Shown here piece by piece: positions 9,166 to 18,241 of a stretch of 64,000 bases of DNA. The notes below the pieces were generated by a model. The model searched no databases. It was not told where the DNA came from and worked only from the letters and a program-made list of their open reading frames with translations. This stretch comes from Asaia prunellae JCM 25354 (lineage in GTDB: Bacteria; Pseudomonadota; Alphaproteobacteria; Acetobacterales; Acetobacteraceae), in NCBI RefSeq assembly GCF_000613885.1, contig NZ_BAJV01000010.1:62001-126000 (forward strand), written 5' to 3'. The position numbers were made by a program, and so were the translations under genes. How positions within the stretch are numbered: position 1 is the stretch's first letter; each line of letters begins with the position of its first letter.

Positions 9166-10428
9166 ATGGACCGTTTCATCATACGTGGCGGCAGGCGTCT
9201 TGAAGGCGAGATCGTGATTGGCGGCGCCAAGAATGCCGGTCTCAAGCTCATGGTCGCGGGACTTCTTACATCCGGACGTCTTATCCTTTCCAACGTCCCG
9301 AAAATTGCTGATATCGAGACCATGCAGACGCTGCTGCGCCAGCATGGCATTGCTGTTGATCCTGTGGACGCAGAAGGTCGCACACTTTCGATTGGCGGGC
9401 CGATCACCTCGGTCGAAGCGCCGTACGATATCGTGTCGAAAATGCGCGCCTCGATTCTGGTTCTGGGCCCGCTTCTGGCTCGCGCGCATGAGGCCCGGGT
9501 CTCACTGCCTGGTGGCTGCGCCATTGGCACACGACCGGTCGATCTTCACCTCAAGGGACTGGAAACGCTCGGAGCCAAGATCCGGCTTGAAAACGGCTAT
9601 ATCAATGCGAGTGCGCCTGGTGGGTTGGTCGGTGATCGCATTCTTCTGCCTTTTGCATCGGTTGGCGCGACCGAAAACCTGCTCATGGCTGCAACGCTGG
9701 CAAAGGGGCGTACCGAAATCGTCAATGCGGCACGTGAGCCTGAAATCAGTGATCTGGTGGAATGCCTCAACCGTATGGGCGCGCGTATTTCAGGGGCTGG
9801 TACTGGCACGCTTGTCATTGATGGCGTTGAGGCCCTGACCGGCGCCGAACATGCCATTATGGCCGATCGTATCGAATGCGGCACCTATGCCTGTGCAGCA
9901 GGTATTACCGGTGGTGATCTGCGTCTTGTCGGTGGACGGGTGCGTGATCTTGGCGCTGTCGTTCGTACGCTGGAAGAAGCAGGCGTCGAGGTGATCGAGG
10001 AAGAAAACGCCATTCGTGTACGGCGTGCCGGTCCACTCAAGGGTGTGGATATCATGACCGAGCCTTATCCCGGTTTTCCGACGGATATGCAGGCCCAGTT
10101 CATGGCCATGCTTGCCGTTGCGGAAGGGGCTTCGATGGTGACGGAAACGATCTTTGAAAATCGCTTCATGCATGTGCCCGAGCTTAATCGTATGGGTGCA
10201 CGGATCAACGTACACGGGTCTTCAGCAATTATCCGCGGGGTAGAGAGGCTTTCTGGTGCACCCGTAATGGCGACTGATCTACGTGCCTCATTCTCTTTGA
10301 TCATCGCGGGTCTTGGCGCTCAGGGTGAAACGACGCTGAGCCGTATCTATCATCTCGATCGTGGCTACGAAGCGGTCGATCGCAAGCTTTCTGCCGTTGG
10401 TGCAGATATCGAGCGCATTCACGAGTAA
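9166..10428 (+). CDS. murA: UDP-N-acetylglucosamine 1-carboxyvinyltransferase
   Basis: 420 residues, full length. Transfers enolpyruvate from PEP to UDP-GlcNAc, the first committed step of peptidoglycan synthesis, in the cytosol. Visible features are [11 protein letters not shown] at the N-terminus (catalytic Lys), [20 protein letters not shown] with the active-site Cys (about residue 117, the fosfomycin target), [12 protein letters not shown] and the EPSP-synthase-like repeat fold. AGGAG lies upstream of the ATG. Transcribed alone after the Fnr-type gene with a 108-base gap. Confidence 0.97.
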   Translation: MDRFIIRGGRRLEGEIVIGGAKNAGLKLMVAGLLTSGRLILSNVPKIADIETMQTLLRQHGIAVDPVDAEGRTLSIGGPITSVEAPYDIVSKMRASILVLGPLLARAHEARVSLPGGCAIGTRPVDLHLKGLETLGAKIRLENGYINASAPGGLVGDRILLPFASVGATENLLMAATLAKGRTEIVNAAREPEISDLVECLNRMGARISGAGTGTLVIDGVEALTGAEHAIMADRIECGTYACAAGITGGDLRLVGGRVRDLGAVVRTLEEAGVEVIEEENAIRVRRAGPLKGVDIMTEPYPGFPTDMQAQFMAMLAVAEGASMVTETIFENRFMHVPELNRMGARINVHGSSAIIRGVERLSGAPVMATDLRASFSLIIAGLGAQGETTLSRIYHLDRGYEAVDRKLSAVGADIERIHE

Positions 10429-10533
10429 TCTGCCAATACACCGGTTCGGGTGGGGTACAGTCAGGCATAGGGGAGAGGCAGGGTCTTTTTCCAGAAGGCC
10501 TCACCCCACTCCGTAACAGTCGCATAGCTGTAT

Positions 10534-10584
10534 GAGGCTCTGCCCCATTCCTTCCAGAAGGGCCGTCGCCCTCTGGAAAGCCTC
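10534..10584 (-). repeat. Palindromic intergenic repeat, copy A
   Basis: On the minus strand this reads AGGCTTTCCAGAGGGCG-ACG-GCCCTTCTGGAAGG, then ATGGGGCAGAGCC. It forms a strong hairpin directly after the stop of the GMC dehydrogenase gene and has outer inverted ends GAGGCT/AGCCTC. Copy B (12926-12970) shares TTTCCAGAGGGCG, GCC-TTCTGG and TGGGGC(A/G)GAGCC. A shorter relative (TTCCAGAAGGCCT) lies at 10489-10501. Resembles a REP-type element; it may also terminate transcription. Confidence 0.6.
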
Positions 10585-12104
10585 TACCTTGCTCTGATGG
10601 CCTCTGCGGTGCGCAGGCTCAGCGCCATAATAGCCAGAGCCGGATTGGCTGCTGTAGCGCTCGGGAAGACCGAGTGATCGCAAATCCAGAGATTGTCGAT
10701 ATCGTGGCTGCGACCGAACGGATTGACGACGGAGTCATCGGGATCGGTCCCCATACGGCAGGTGCCGATCATATGGGCCGCGCGATCCATGGACCAGATG
10801 TCCTTGGCTCCGGCTGCTTCCCAGATGCCGGTCATGGTGCGGGCCATATGTTCATGCATTGCCTGTTCGTTAGGGCCGTAGCTGAAGGTGATTTTCGGCT
10901 TCGGAACGCCCGCCCGGCCAATCTCATCGGAGAGCGTGACGAGATTGTCGTCATTGGGCAGGCAATCGCCATGCGCGCCCAGCCCGGCCATATAGTTATA
11001 GCCGCGCAGGTAATTTGTCAGGGCTTCGCCCCACAAACCACGTCCTCTCGCTACGCCTGTAGCCCATGTCAGCGGCATCATACCGAGGGACTGAATCAGG
11101 TATCCCCCCACAAAATCAGCATCTTCGGGGCGCATCATGTCTTCGGTGATCGTCAGTGACGGATACCCTTTGTTCGGGCGGATAATCTCGTCGAAGCGAC
11201 CCCAGACCTGGGTCGAGATATGCGCCATGTAATTGCGCCCGACCTGACCACTGCGGTTGGCCAGTCCGGTATGGAGCAGTAGCCGTGCCGTCTCGACGGC
11301 GCCAGCAGCAAGGACAAGAGCGGCACAACGCTGTTTGCGATCTTCGCCATTCTCGCGATAGACGATGGCCGTCACCCGGCCTGTGCTGTCGCGCTCGATA
11401 CCATGGACAAAGCAGTTCGGGCGAATTTCAGCCCCAGCCGAGACGGCGACTGGCAGGTAGGTGACATCCGTGCCCGACTTGGCCCCGTTGCGGCAGCCCT
11501 GATGACAGGCACCACAACCGACGCATGCCTTGCGATCACCCCAGTCACGTGTGATCAGCGCAGTAGGACCATCGGCATTGCGAATGCCCAGAGCGTCGCA
11601 GCCGCGTATCATGGCCTGCGCCGCACCGTTGCGTTGCGGTGGCGGGTAGGCATACCGGCGTTCAGGGTCCCAGGGATAATTCTCAGGACCTGAAACACCA
11701 ATCTCGCGTTCTACCCGCTCGATATAGGGCAGAAGCGTATCGTAACCGAAAGGCCAGTCCACGCCTTTGCCCGTTTCGGAATGCAGACGCATGTCGCGCG
11801 CATCAATCCGTGGCATGAACGCGCCGAAATGCAGCATCGAGCCCCCGACACCGGTGCCGCTGTTGTTGCCGCCAAATGCCATCGGGTTGGCACCGCCTGA
11901 AAGACGCTCTTCCAGCCAGTAGATTTCCGACGCTGTTGCTTCATCCGGTGTATGCTGGCGCGGGTCAAAGCGCGGCCCAGCCTCAAGTGCGACTACCTTC
12001 ATGCCCGATCGGGCCAGCTCGGCCAGAAGCGGAGCCCCACCGGCCCCCGTGCCTACAACAACAACATCCACGATCTCGTGGTCGTCAAAGCGACGGCTCT
12101 TCAT
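10584..12104 (-). CDS. GMC-family FAD dehydrogenase, large subunit (gluconate 2-dehydrogenase type)
   Basis: 506 residues. The N-terminal FAD dinucleotide motif is GTGAGG within VVVVGTGAGGAPLLAELA. GGNNSGTGVGGSMLHFGAFM follows, and the C-terminus carries the GMC active-site region CDHSVFPSATAANPALAIMAL. A Cys-rich segment CVGCGACHQGCRNGAKSG (about residue 200) resembles the iron-sulfur segment of fructose/gluconate/sorbitol dehydrogenase large subunits. The ATG at 12104 is chosen because the dinucleotide motif begins about 15 residues later; sequence upstream in frame overlaps the small-subunit gene. The sugar or polyol substrate cannot be assigned. No cytochrome c subunit gene follows. Confidence 0.88.
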   Translation of the reverse strand: MKSRRFDDHEIVDVVVVGTGAGGAPLLAELARSGMKVVALEAGPRFDPRQHTPDEATASEIYWLEERLSGGANPMAFGGNNSGTGVGGSMLHFGAFMPRIDARDMRLHSETGKGVDWPFGYDTLLPYIERVEREIGVSGPENYPWDPERRYAYPPPQRNGAAQAMIRGCDALGIRNADGPTALITRDWGDRKACVGCGACHQGCRNGAKSGTDVTYLPVAVSAGAEIRPNCFVHGIERDSTGRVTAIVYRENGEDRKQRCAALVLAAGAVETARLLLHTGLANRSGQVGRNYMAHISTQVWGRFDEIIRPNKGYPSLTITEDMMRPEDADFVGGYLIQSLGMMPLTWATGVARGRGLWGEALTNYLRGYNYMAGLGAHGDCLPNDDNLVTLSDEIGRAGVPKPKITFSYGPNEQAMHEHMARTMTGIWEAAGAKDIWSMDRAAHMIGTCRMGTDPDDSVVNPFGRSHDIDNLWICDHSVFPSATAANPALAIMALSLRTAEAIRAR

Positions 12105-12141
12105 CGGCCATGTTCCTTCACGCGTGGTTCCCAGGCTTCGC

Positions 12142-12741
12142 TCACGCCTTCTCCCATGCTGAAAAGCCCTGAAAGACGCCATCGCCCCCGTTGAAAACAG
12201 CATCAATGCCCAGTTGTGCCTGTACTGCCGGATGGCTGATGAAAATCTGAACGCAGTCGGCGCGCAGATCTGCAAACCAGGAGCGCATCTGCGTCCCATC
12301 GAGCCTGTCCGTTTCAAGAGCACCTTCAGCCATCGCATGAACAAGGCTGTCCTGAAGCCCGGCATCAAGTGCAGAGAATCTGGTGCCGTAGCGCTGCCTG
12401 GCCTGGCTATCGAGGCCGTTCAGCGCCTGTTCATAAGCCTCAGTATCTGGCGGCAGGGTGGCAAACCGCCAGCCATCCCCCGGAGTACCCAGCCTTGCAT
12501 CAATCCGGGCCGCAATATTGATGGTGGCATCGGGGAGAATTGCTGTTTGGGGCAAAACACGTGCTGCCAGCGCACCAAGAACGTCATAGGCGCTCTGTGA
12601 GAGCTGACGTGGGGTGTAACCTGCATCGCTGGTCTGGGCACGCTCTTCCATGACCTGACGGGTGCGCCCCGAAATACGATCGGAATCCAGCAATGCCAGA
12701 TAATCCTGGTCGATAGCAGGGGGCAGTGAAGTCTGGCTCAT
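12142..12741 (-). CDS. Gluconate 2-dehydrogenase subunit 3 family protein (small subunit)
   Basis: 199 residues, helical, with conserved small-subunit features: YDVLGALAARVLPQ near residue 50, GWRFATLPPDTEAYEQALNGLD, and HPAVQAQLGIDAVFNGGDG near the end. In known three-component dehydrogenases this subunit carries the Tat signal and pairs with the FAD subunit. Here the N-terminus (MSQTSLPPAIDQDYLALLDS) has no twin arginine or hydrophobic stretch, so the pair may stay cytosolic. The gene sits 37 bases upstream of the FAD subunit on the same strand and surely forms an operon with it. Confidence 0.82.
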   Translation of the reverse strand: MSQTSLPPAIDQDYLALLDSDRISGRTRQVMEERAQTSDAGYTPRQLSQSAYDVLGALAARVLPQTAILPDATINIAARIDARLGTPGDGWRFATLPPDTEAYEQALNGLDSQARQRYGTRFSALDAGLQDSLVHAMAEGALETDRLDGTQMRSWFADLRADCVQIFISHPAVQAQLGIDAVFNGGDGVFQGFSAWEKA

Positions 12742-12822
12742 GGCGCGTTCCCAAAACCGTGATGACGCCTCTAACATGCCCGCACCGGGTAAAGTTGCCA
12801 ATGCCTCACCATACGCAAGTCA

Positions 12823-12839
12823 TTGAGAATGCTTCTCAA
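12823..12839. promoter_or_regulatory. Perfect palindrome resembling a Fur-type operator
   Basis: TTGAGAA-TGC-TTCTCAA, followed by AATCATTAT. The GAGAAT/TTCTC arms resemble Fur boxes of the TGAGAATnATTCTCA type. It lies 82 bases upstream of the GMC small-subunit start, where an operator for this operon would sit. The assignment is by resemblance only. Confidence 0.4.
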
Positions 12840-12925
12840 AATCATTATGGATCAGGATCTGGCTTGTGGCGGCTATGTGGAGCCTGTCACTCTCCGGAAA
12901 GTGGCAAGCTCCTGTGACCCTGAAC

Positions 12926-12970
12926 GGGTTTCCAGAGGGCGGCCTTCTGGCAGGGTCTGGGGCGGAGCCC
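12926..12970 (+). repeat. Palindromic intergenic repeat, copy B
   Basis: Reads GGGTTTCCAGAGGGCGGCC, TTCTGG, then CTGGGGCGGAGCCC on the plus strand. It is homologous to copy A at 10534-10584 but in opposite orientation, so the two copies bracket the GMC dehydrogenase operon. It also lies downstream of dcd. Confidence 0.55.
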
Positions 12971-13033
12971 GGTGATCTTGAGATAACTAAAGTGCGGAAT
13001 GTTTTATGGGTGGCTCATCGCGGCTGACTGGTG

Positions 13034-13585
13034 TCAGAGGCGGGGTGTCGTGACGCCAAGCTGCTTCATGTATTTGCCGGCGCGATCGGCGTAGCTTGTT
13101 TCACAGGGAGAGGCTCCCTGGAAAAACAGGAACTGGCAGATTCCCTCATTGGCATAGATGCGCGCGGGAAGCTTGGTGGTGTTACTGATTTCGATCGTAA
13201 CCTGACCTTCCCACTCGGGTTCAAGCGGGGTGACATTTACGATGATACCGCAGCGGGCATAGGTGGATTTGCCGAGACAGACGACGAGCACGTCACGCGG
13301 AATACGGAAATACTCAACAGTATGGGCCAGAGCAAAACTGTTGGGCGGAATGGTGATGTCGCCTGTGCGCGTCACAAAGCTGTTGGCCGCGAAGCTTTTG
13401 GGATCGACAACAGCATTGTCGACATCTGTGAATATCTTGAAGTCTTCACCAACGCGGGCGTCATAGCCATAGGAAGACAGGCCATAGGAAATGACACCCT
13501 CACGCTTCTGCGCTTCGACAAAAGGCTCAATCATGCCTTTTTCCTGGGCCATTTGACGGATCCAGCTGTCTGGCATGATGGGCAT
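13034..13585 (-). CDS. dcd: dCTP deaminase
   Basis: 183 residues, the typical length. Deaminates dCTP to dUTP as a precursor for dTMP. Diagnostic segments are [15 protein letters not shown], the trimer-interface [33 protein letters not shown] with catalytic Arg/Glu of the family, and EGICQFLFF. The C-terminal [13 protein letters not shown] is the usual nucleotide-closing tail. Intact, and first gene after a gap holding repeat copy B. Confidence 0.96.
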   Translation of the reverse strand: MPIMPDSWIRQMAQEKGMIEPFVEAQKREGVISYGLSSYGYDARVGEDFKIFTDVDNAVVDPKSFAANSFVTRTGDITIPPNSFALAHTVEYFRIPRDVLVVCLGKSTYARCGIIVNVTPLEPEWEGQVTIEISNTTKLPARIYANEGICQFLFFQGASPCETSYADRAGKYMKQLGVTTPRL

Positions 13586-13667
13586 GGCGCGATTTCCAGT
13601 CTGTGAAAGCTATGGGGTCTGCAGATCTAGCGTCAGTATCAGGGCTCTGCAAACCACCAGGATCAGT

Positions 13668-13961
13668 TCAGGCGATATGTGTGAGAAACACGACTTTCGA
13701 GCCGCCGCCTTCTACAAGGGTCTTGATGGCGTTGTTGAAGACCTTGCCGTGCTCCATACCCATATGGGCCTTGAAGGCCTCTTCATCTCGATATGTTTCT
13801 TCCACATGGAAGAAATCGGGATCTTCCTCAAGGGTATAGACAACAAAACGCTCATTGCCGGGCTCGTTGCGCACATCATTGGCGAGGGCGGTCAGCAGGC
13901 GGGCGATTTCCTCGCGTTTGCCGGGCAGGGCGCGCATGGTCGCATAGAGAGCCTTGGACAT
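13668..13961 (-). CDS. Antibiotic-biosynthesis-monooxygenase (ABM) domain protein, putative quinol monooxygenase
   Basis: 97 residues forming one ferredoxin-like ABM domain: LYATMRALPGKREEIARLL, NEPGNERFVVYTLEEDPDFFHVEETYRDEEAFKAHM. The YgiN/HmoA-like family acts as small dimeric monooxygenases on quinols or heme; the substrate here is unknown. The ATG at 13961 has AAGGAA at seven bases; a TTG six bases earlier is less likely. It lies downstream of the 61-residue gene and the glycosyltransferase on the same strand. Confidence 0.82.
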   Translation of the reverse strand: MSKALYATMRALPGKREEIARLLTALANDVRNEPGNERFVVYTLEEDPDFFHVEETYRDEEAFKAHMGMEHGKVFNNAIKTLVEGGGSKVVFLTHIA

Positions 13962-13991
13962 GATCAAGTTCCTTTCGGGGGATAAAGCGGG

Positions 13992-14177
13992 TCAGCGTGA
14001 AGAAAGGCCGGATGGCGTCTGGGGTTCCTGGTCTTCTGGTGCCTTGACCGCACGGTTACGCACCTGAGCCTTGCGACGCAGCAGATTGGCGCGCAAGGCT
14101 GCGGCTTCACGGGCCTGGCGTTTTTCCAGGTCGGCCTGCGCCTTTTCAGTCAGGTTTGGTCGTGGTGGCGTGGTCAT
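13992..14177 (-). CDS. Small basic protein of unknown function (61 aa)
   Basis: 61 residues, highly charged and helical, with an alternating Arg/Glu/Ala core (EKAQADLEKRQAREAAALRA, then NLLRRKAQVRNRA). Similar short proteins recur in alphaproteobacterial genomes, but no role is known to me. The start ATG overlaps the glycosyltransferase stop (ATGA at 14174-14177), so it is translationally coupled to it and is very likely a real gene. Confidence 0.65.
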   Translation of the reverse strand: MTTPPRPNLTEKAQADLEKRQAREAAALRANLLRRKAQVRNRAVKAPEDQEPQTPSGLSSR

Positions 14178-15355
14178 GAAACAAATTCCAGAAAGCGGTC
14201 TGACAGGCAGCCACCAAGCAGTTCATCATAGACGGCAAGAGTGGCGGATTGCATCTGCCGGGTGGTGTAGGTTTCAGCAATGTGATGGCGAGCGGTTTCA
14301 GCAAGGAGGGAACGTGCACCCTCGGGCAGGGTCAGAAGCTGATATAGTCCATCGGCCAGTGCAGTTTCATCATCCGGCGGGATAAGGAGGCCGGTTCGAT
14401 AGGGGATGACGGTTTCCATGGCTCCTCCCTGCGCGGATACAATGACAGGGCGCCCCATGGCCTGCGCTTCGATCACGACACGCCCGAACGGTTCAGGGCG
14501 TAAAGAGGGAACGGCCACAACATCGGCCAGTGCATAGGCAGCGGGCATATCCTGGCATCGACCTGCAAAGCGCAGGCGTTCACGCAGTCCCAGACGGGTG
14601 GCCATAGCGTCGATTTCCTGCACGTAACGATCCTTGGGATCGGCCGGTCCGACCAGAACGCAGAGCCATGGATCAGGCAATACGGTCTGGAGATGCACCA
14701 TGGCCTTCAGAAGCAGAAGCTGTCCTTTCCAGCGTGTCAGCCGACCGGGAAGCATGACGACCGGAGTTCCGGGAGGCACCTGCCATTTCTCGGCCAGGGC
14801 CTGGATGCGGGCACCATTGACCAGAGACGGATCGAAACGGTTCATATCGGCACCGCGCGGGATCAGGCGAAGGCGGTCGTCTCCCACATGATATTCATCC
14901 CTCAGTCGGGTGGCGATATAGGTACTGATCGCAATGACCCGTGCACCGCGTGCCAGAACGGAATTATAGCGTTTCTTGCCTGGAAAACCGGCCTTGTGGA
15001 CTCCATGCCATGTGGTCACGAAAGGCGTATCCGTGTGCCTCGTGGCGTGCCATGCAGCCCATGCCGGGGCGCGGGAACGGGCATGAACCAGATCGACACG
15101 TTGATCGCGAATAAGCTGGATAAGGGCTTTCGCATTGCGGCGAATGGCAAATGGCGATTTCTGACCGAGAGGCAGATCGATGTGGTGTGCACCGATAGCG
15201 AGCAGCTTTGGCACCAGAGGGCCCATGGCGCCTGCCACGAGAGCGCGCCCACCGGCAGCGATGATTGCTTCTGCCATTTCAACCGTACCCTGTTCGATCC
15301 CTCCCGTGCCGAGGGCCGGAAGAACCTGAAGGATATGAGGGCTGAAGCGCGACAT
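14174..15355 (-). CDS. Glycosyltransferase family 4 protein
   Basis: 393 residues, GT-B fold. The N-terminal domain has HILQVLPALGTGGIEQGTVEMA, typical of lipopolysaccharide-type GT4 enzymes. A linker VIAISTYIATRL leads to a nucleotide-sugar domain with GRLTRWKGQLLLLKAM and the GT4 signature PEPFGRVVIEAQAMGRPVI (E-x7-E). Likely builds a surface polysaccharide or glycolipid; donor and acceptor are unknown. The C-terminus overlaps the small basic gene. Confidence 0.9.
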   Translation of the reverse strand: MSRFSPHILQVLPALGTGGIEQGTVEMAEAIIAAGGRALVAGAMGPLVPKLLAIGAHHIDLPLGQKSPFAIRRNAKALIQLIRDQRVDLVHARSRAPAWAAWHATRHTDTPFVTTWHGVHKAGFPGKKRYNSVLARGARVIAISTYIATRLRDEYHVGDDRLRLIPRGADMNRFDPSLVNGARIQALAEKWQVPPGTPVVMLPGRLTRWKGQLLLLKAMVHLQTVLPDPWLCVLVGPADPKDRYVQEIDAMATRLGLRERLRFAGRCQDMPAAYALADVVAVPSLRPEPFGRVVIEAQAMGRPVIVSAQGGAMETVIPYRTGLLIPPDDETALADGLYQLLTLPEGARSLLAETARHHIAETYTTRQMQSATLAVYDELLGGCLSDRFLEFVS

Positions 15356-15412
15356 GCCTTGCCGGTAGCATGAAGTACGATCCTCAGGGAGAGGAAAGCG
15401 GCTATTGTCACG

Positions 15413-15443
15413 AAAAAAGGGTCGGGGATGCTCCCCGACCCTT
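15413..15443 (-). terminator. Rho-independent terminator of the PQQ dehydrogenase gene
   Basis: AAGGGTCGGGGA (15417-15428) pairs perfectly with TCCCCGACCCTT (15432-15443) around TGC. On the minus strand it is followed by six T residues. It lies 29 bases after the dehydrogenase stop codon. Confidence 0.95.
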
Positions 15444-15471
15444 GTCGATGCAACCTGAGAGGTATGTTTTC

Positions 15472-18053
15472 TCAGTGTTTCTGATCTGCAGTTTCCGGCA
15501 GAGCATAGACAACAAGCTGATCGGTAACCGGTGTCATCATGAAATGGTGACCGCCGGCCATGATGGCGACGTACTGCTTGCCATTAACCTCATAGGTCAT
15601 CGGGTTGGCCTGTCCGCCACCGGGCAGAACATCCGACCAGACATCCTTTCCGGTTTTGATGTCGATCGCGCGGATCTGGTTGTCGGTTGCTGCTGCAACG
15701 AAAACAAGACCACCTTTGGTGATGACCGAACCGCCATTATTGGGGGTACCGATATTGAGCGGCAGGCCTGTAGGCATGTTCCACGGGCCGTTGGCACGAG
15801 CTGTACCGAGCGGACGTGACCACAGAACCTTCTTGGTCTTGATGTCGATGGCTTCGATCATGCCATAGGGCGGCTTGTTGCACATCATGCCCGTGTACTG
15901 GTTCCAGAACGGCGTTACGACAATGCCGTAAGGTGTATCGGCCTGGGCACCATTGCCTTCGGCACCGCCGCCGGAAGGATTATAGCTGGGGTTGTCGATG
16001 GGCTTCAGACCCAGCGCATCAGCCTTTTTGCGGGTGATGAGCTGATCATACATCGGCGTAGAGTTCCAGTTGGCGATGACAATGCCGGATTCCGGATCAT
16101 AGGCCATACTGCCCCAGTCGCTGCCGCCGTTATAGCCGGGATATTCGATATTCGGCTTGTCGAGGGCGGGCGGGGTGAACTCGCCTACATAGCGTGCCTT
16201 GCGGAATTTTATGCGGCAGTAAAGCTGGTCGATGGGCGACATGCCCCACATGTCGCTTTCCTTCAGATCGGGGAAGGCAAGACGCGGGAAGGCGGTCGAC
16301 CAAGGCTGGGTCGGACTGCGCGGATCGTCGGACATCGTGCTGGCGGGCGCCGGTTTCTCGACTACCGGGAATTCCGGCAGCGGTTTGCCTGTGGCGCGGT
16401 CAAGCACGAAGGTCTGTCCACGCTTGGTGGGTACCAGCAGGGCCGGTGTTACCGTACCATCCTCATGATGATAGTCGAATTTGGTAGCCTGTGAACCGAT
16501 ATCGTAGTCCCAGACATCCTTGTGCGCGGTCTGGAACACCCAGCGTGGTTCACCCGTCTTGACGTCCAGAGCGACAATGGCGGAGGAGACGGCGTTCTCC
16601 TTGTCGGTGCGCATGGCGCTGTAATAATCGGCTGCCGAATTGCCTGTTGGCACATAGACCAGACCAAGTTCGTTATCACCGGTCATGGCAGCCCAGGAAT
16701 TGGGTGTGCCTCGGCTGTAGAACTTGCCGGGCTCGGCTGGTGATGATTGTCGGGATTGTTGACGTCCCACGCCCAGACGAACTTGCCGCTTTCGGCATCG
16801 TAGCCACGGATGACACCAGAAGGGGCCCAGCGACGCTGGCCGTCAAGCACCTCATGATTGACCACGACAATACCATTGATGACCGGAGGTGGGGTCGTCA
16901 TGGATACGAAGCCCGGCACGGATTCACCCATGCCCTGCATCAGATTTACCTGACCACCAAAGCCGAAGCCTTCGCAGAGCTTGCCTGTCTCGGCATCGAC
17001 CTGGATGAGCCGCATATCAAGCGTGGCTTCCATGATGCGATTATGGCAGGGCTGGCCCTCGGGAACGGTTGAGGACGTGTAATAGGTTACGCCCTTGCAG
17101 GCGGCTGTATAGGGAATGGAGTGGTATTTCACTCCGGCATCGTGACGCCAGATTTCCTTGCCGGTGGCAGCGTCGATGCGCATCATGTCATTCATGGCCG
17201 AACACATGTAGAGCGAATTGCCTACCTTGATTGGCGTGGTCTCGGCGGCCCATTTATTGGCCTGGCCCGGACCCGGTTTGCTGCCTGTATGATAGACAAA
17301 AGCGCGCTTGAGCCGGCCGACGTTCTCCGGTGTCAGCTGGTCGAGCGGCGAATAGCGGTTCTGGCTGGAATCGCGCCCGTAAGCCGGCCAGTCTTCACGG
17401 GCAGGTGTTGCATCGATCTGTGGTGCGGCGGCCGGAACTTCGTTGATTCCGATCTCGGAAATATCAGGCAGATTTGCTGCATTGACGCCAGGAGCCTGAG
17501 GTGCGGAGGGCAAAGGCCCCCCGAAGCGACCTGCGCCGGCATTATGCGCCATGGCAGCGGTCGTCGTTTCTTCGCCTGGGGAACTATCTGAAGGGGGGAT
17601 CTGTGCAAAGGCCACCGAGGCAGAAATCATGCCTCCAAGAAAAGTGGCGGTGAGAAGGGCTGGTCTACGCATCAGACGGCTCCGCGGGAAACTGGACGAA
17701 CCGTATCCTGGCGACGCAGAACCGGCAGGCTGAGCACGACCAGAACGGCGATGAGGGTTGGGCCGAAAAGACGGGGGAGCCAGCCCCAGAAATCAAATCC
17801 GCTCTCATAGATGGTCCAGACGAGTGTGCCGGCCCAGGCGAGAAGGAAAAGATAGGCGCCAAGCAGGCGTCCCATGGCCATAAGCCCGCCCGATGCCAGC
17901 AGGACAATGCCGCACAGCAGATAATAGCTGAACCGCCAAGCTCAGGAGATAGCCGCCACCACCGACGAAGATGAGACCGAATAGCACGATCAGTATGGCA
18001 AGGCCCAGGGTTGCCCAGTCGCCGACGCGTCTGGGTCTGGAACGAGACGTCAT
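15472..18053 (-). CDS. Membrane-bound PQQ-dependent dehydrogenase, glucose/quinate/shikimate family, with frame breaks
   Basis: N-terminal membrane domain with about five helices (WATLGLAILIVLFGLIFVGGGGYLLSL; YYLLCGIVLLASGG; LLGAYLFLLAWAGTLVW; LFGPTLIAVLVVLSLPVL; LLTATFLGGMISASVAFA), then an eight-bladed PQQ propeller starting WPAYGRDSSQNRYSPLDQ and ending EVNGKQYVAIMAGGHHF. It oxidises a sugar or polyol in the periplasm and passes electrons to ubiquinone. Three break regions (about 17940, 17674 and 16741) are repaired by four added bases, giving 861 residues, near the usual 800 or so. AAGGAGG precedes ATG 18053. Glucose versus quinate or another polyol cannot be decided here. Confidence 0.88.
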
Positions 18054-18241
18054 GAATCCTCCTTGAGACATGTTGCGTAACCTATCCTGAACGCGAACAG
18101 AACAGAGCAACACATATCGGTGAAAACTCTGATACGTTTGATGGGATGCGCAGTTTTCCGATCACAGGATATCGTGTGTCACGTCTTTGCACGAGGTTTT
18201 CGAACAGCAAGAACCAGAACAGAAGCTGTTACCCATGCATA

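Noticed and set aside
15472-18053. Two or three separate PQQ-protein genes instead of one
   Set aside because: The pieces carry consecutive parts of one membrane-anchored quinoprotein, and four added bases join them in a single frame of normal length.
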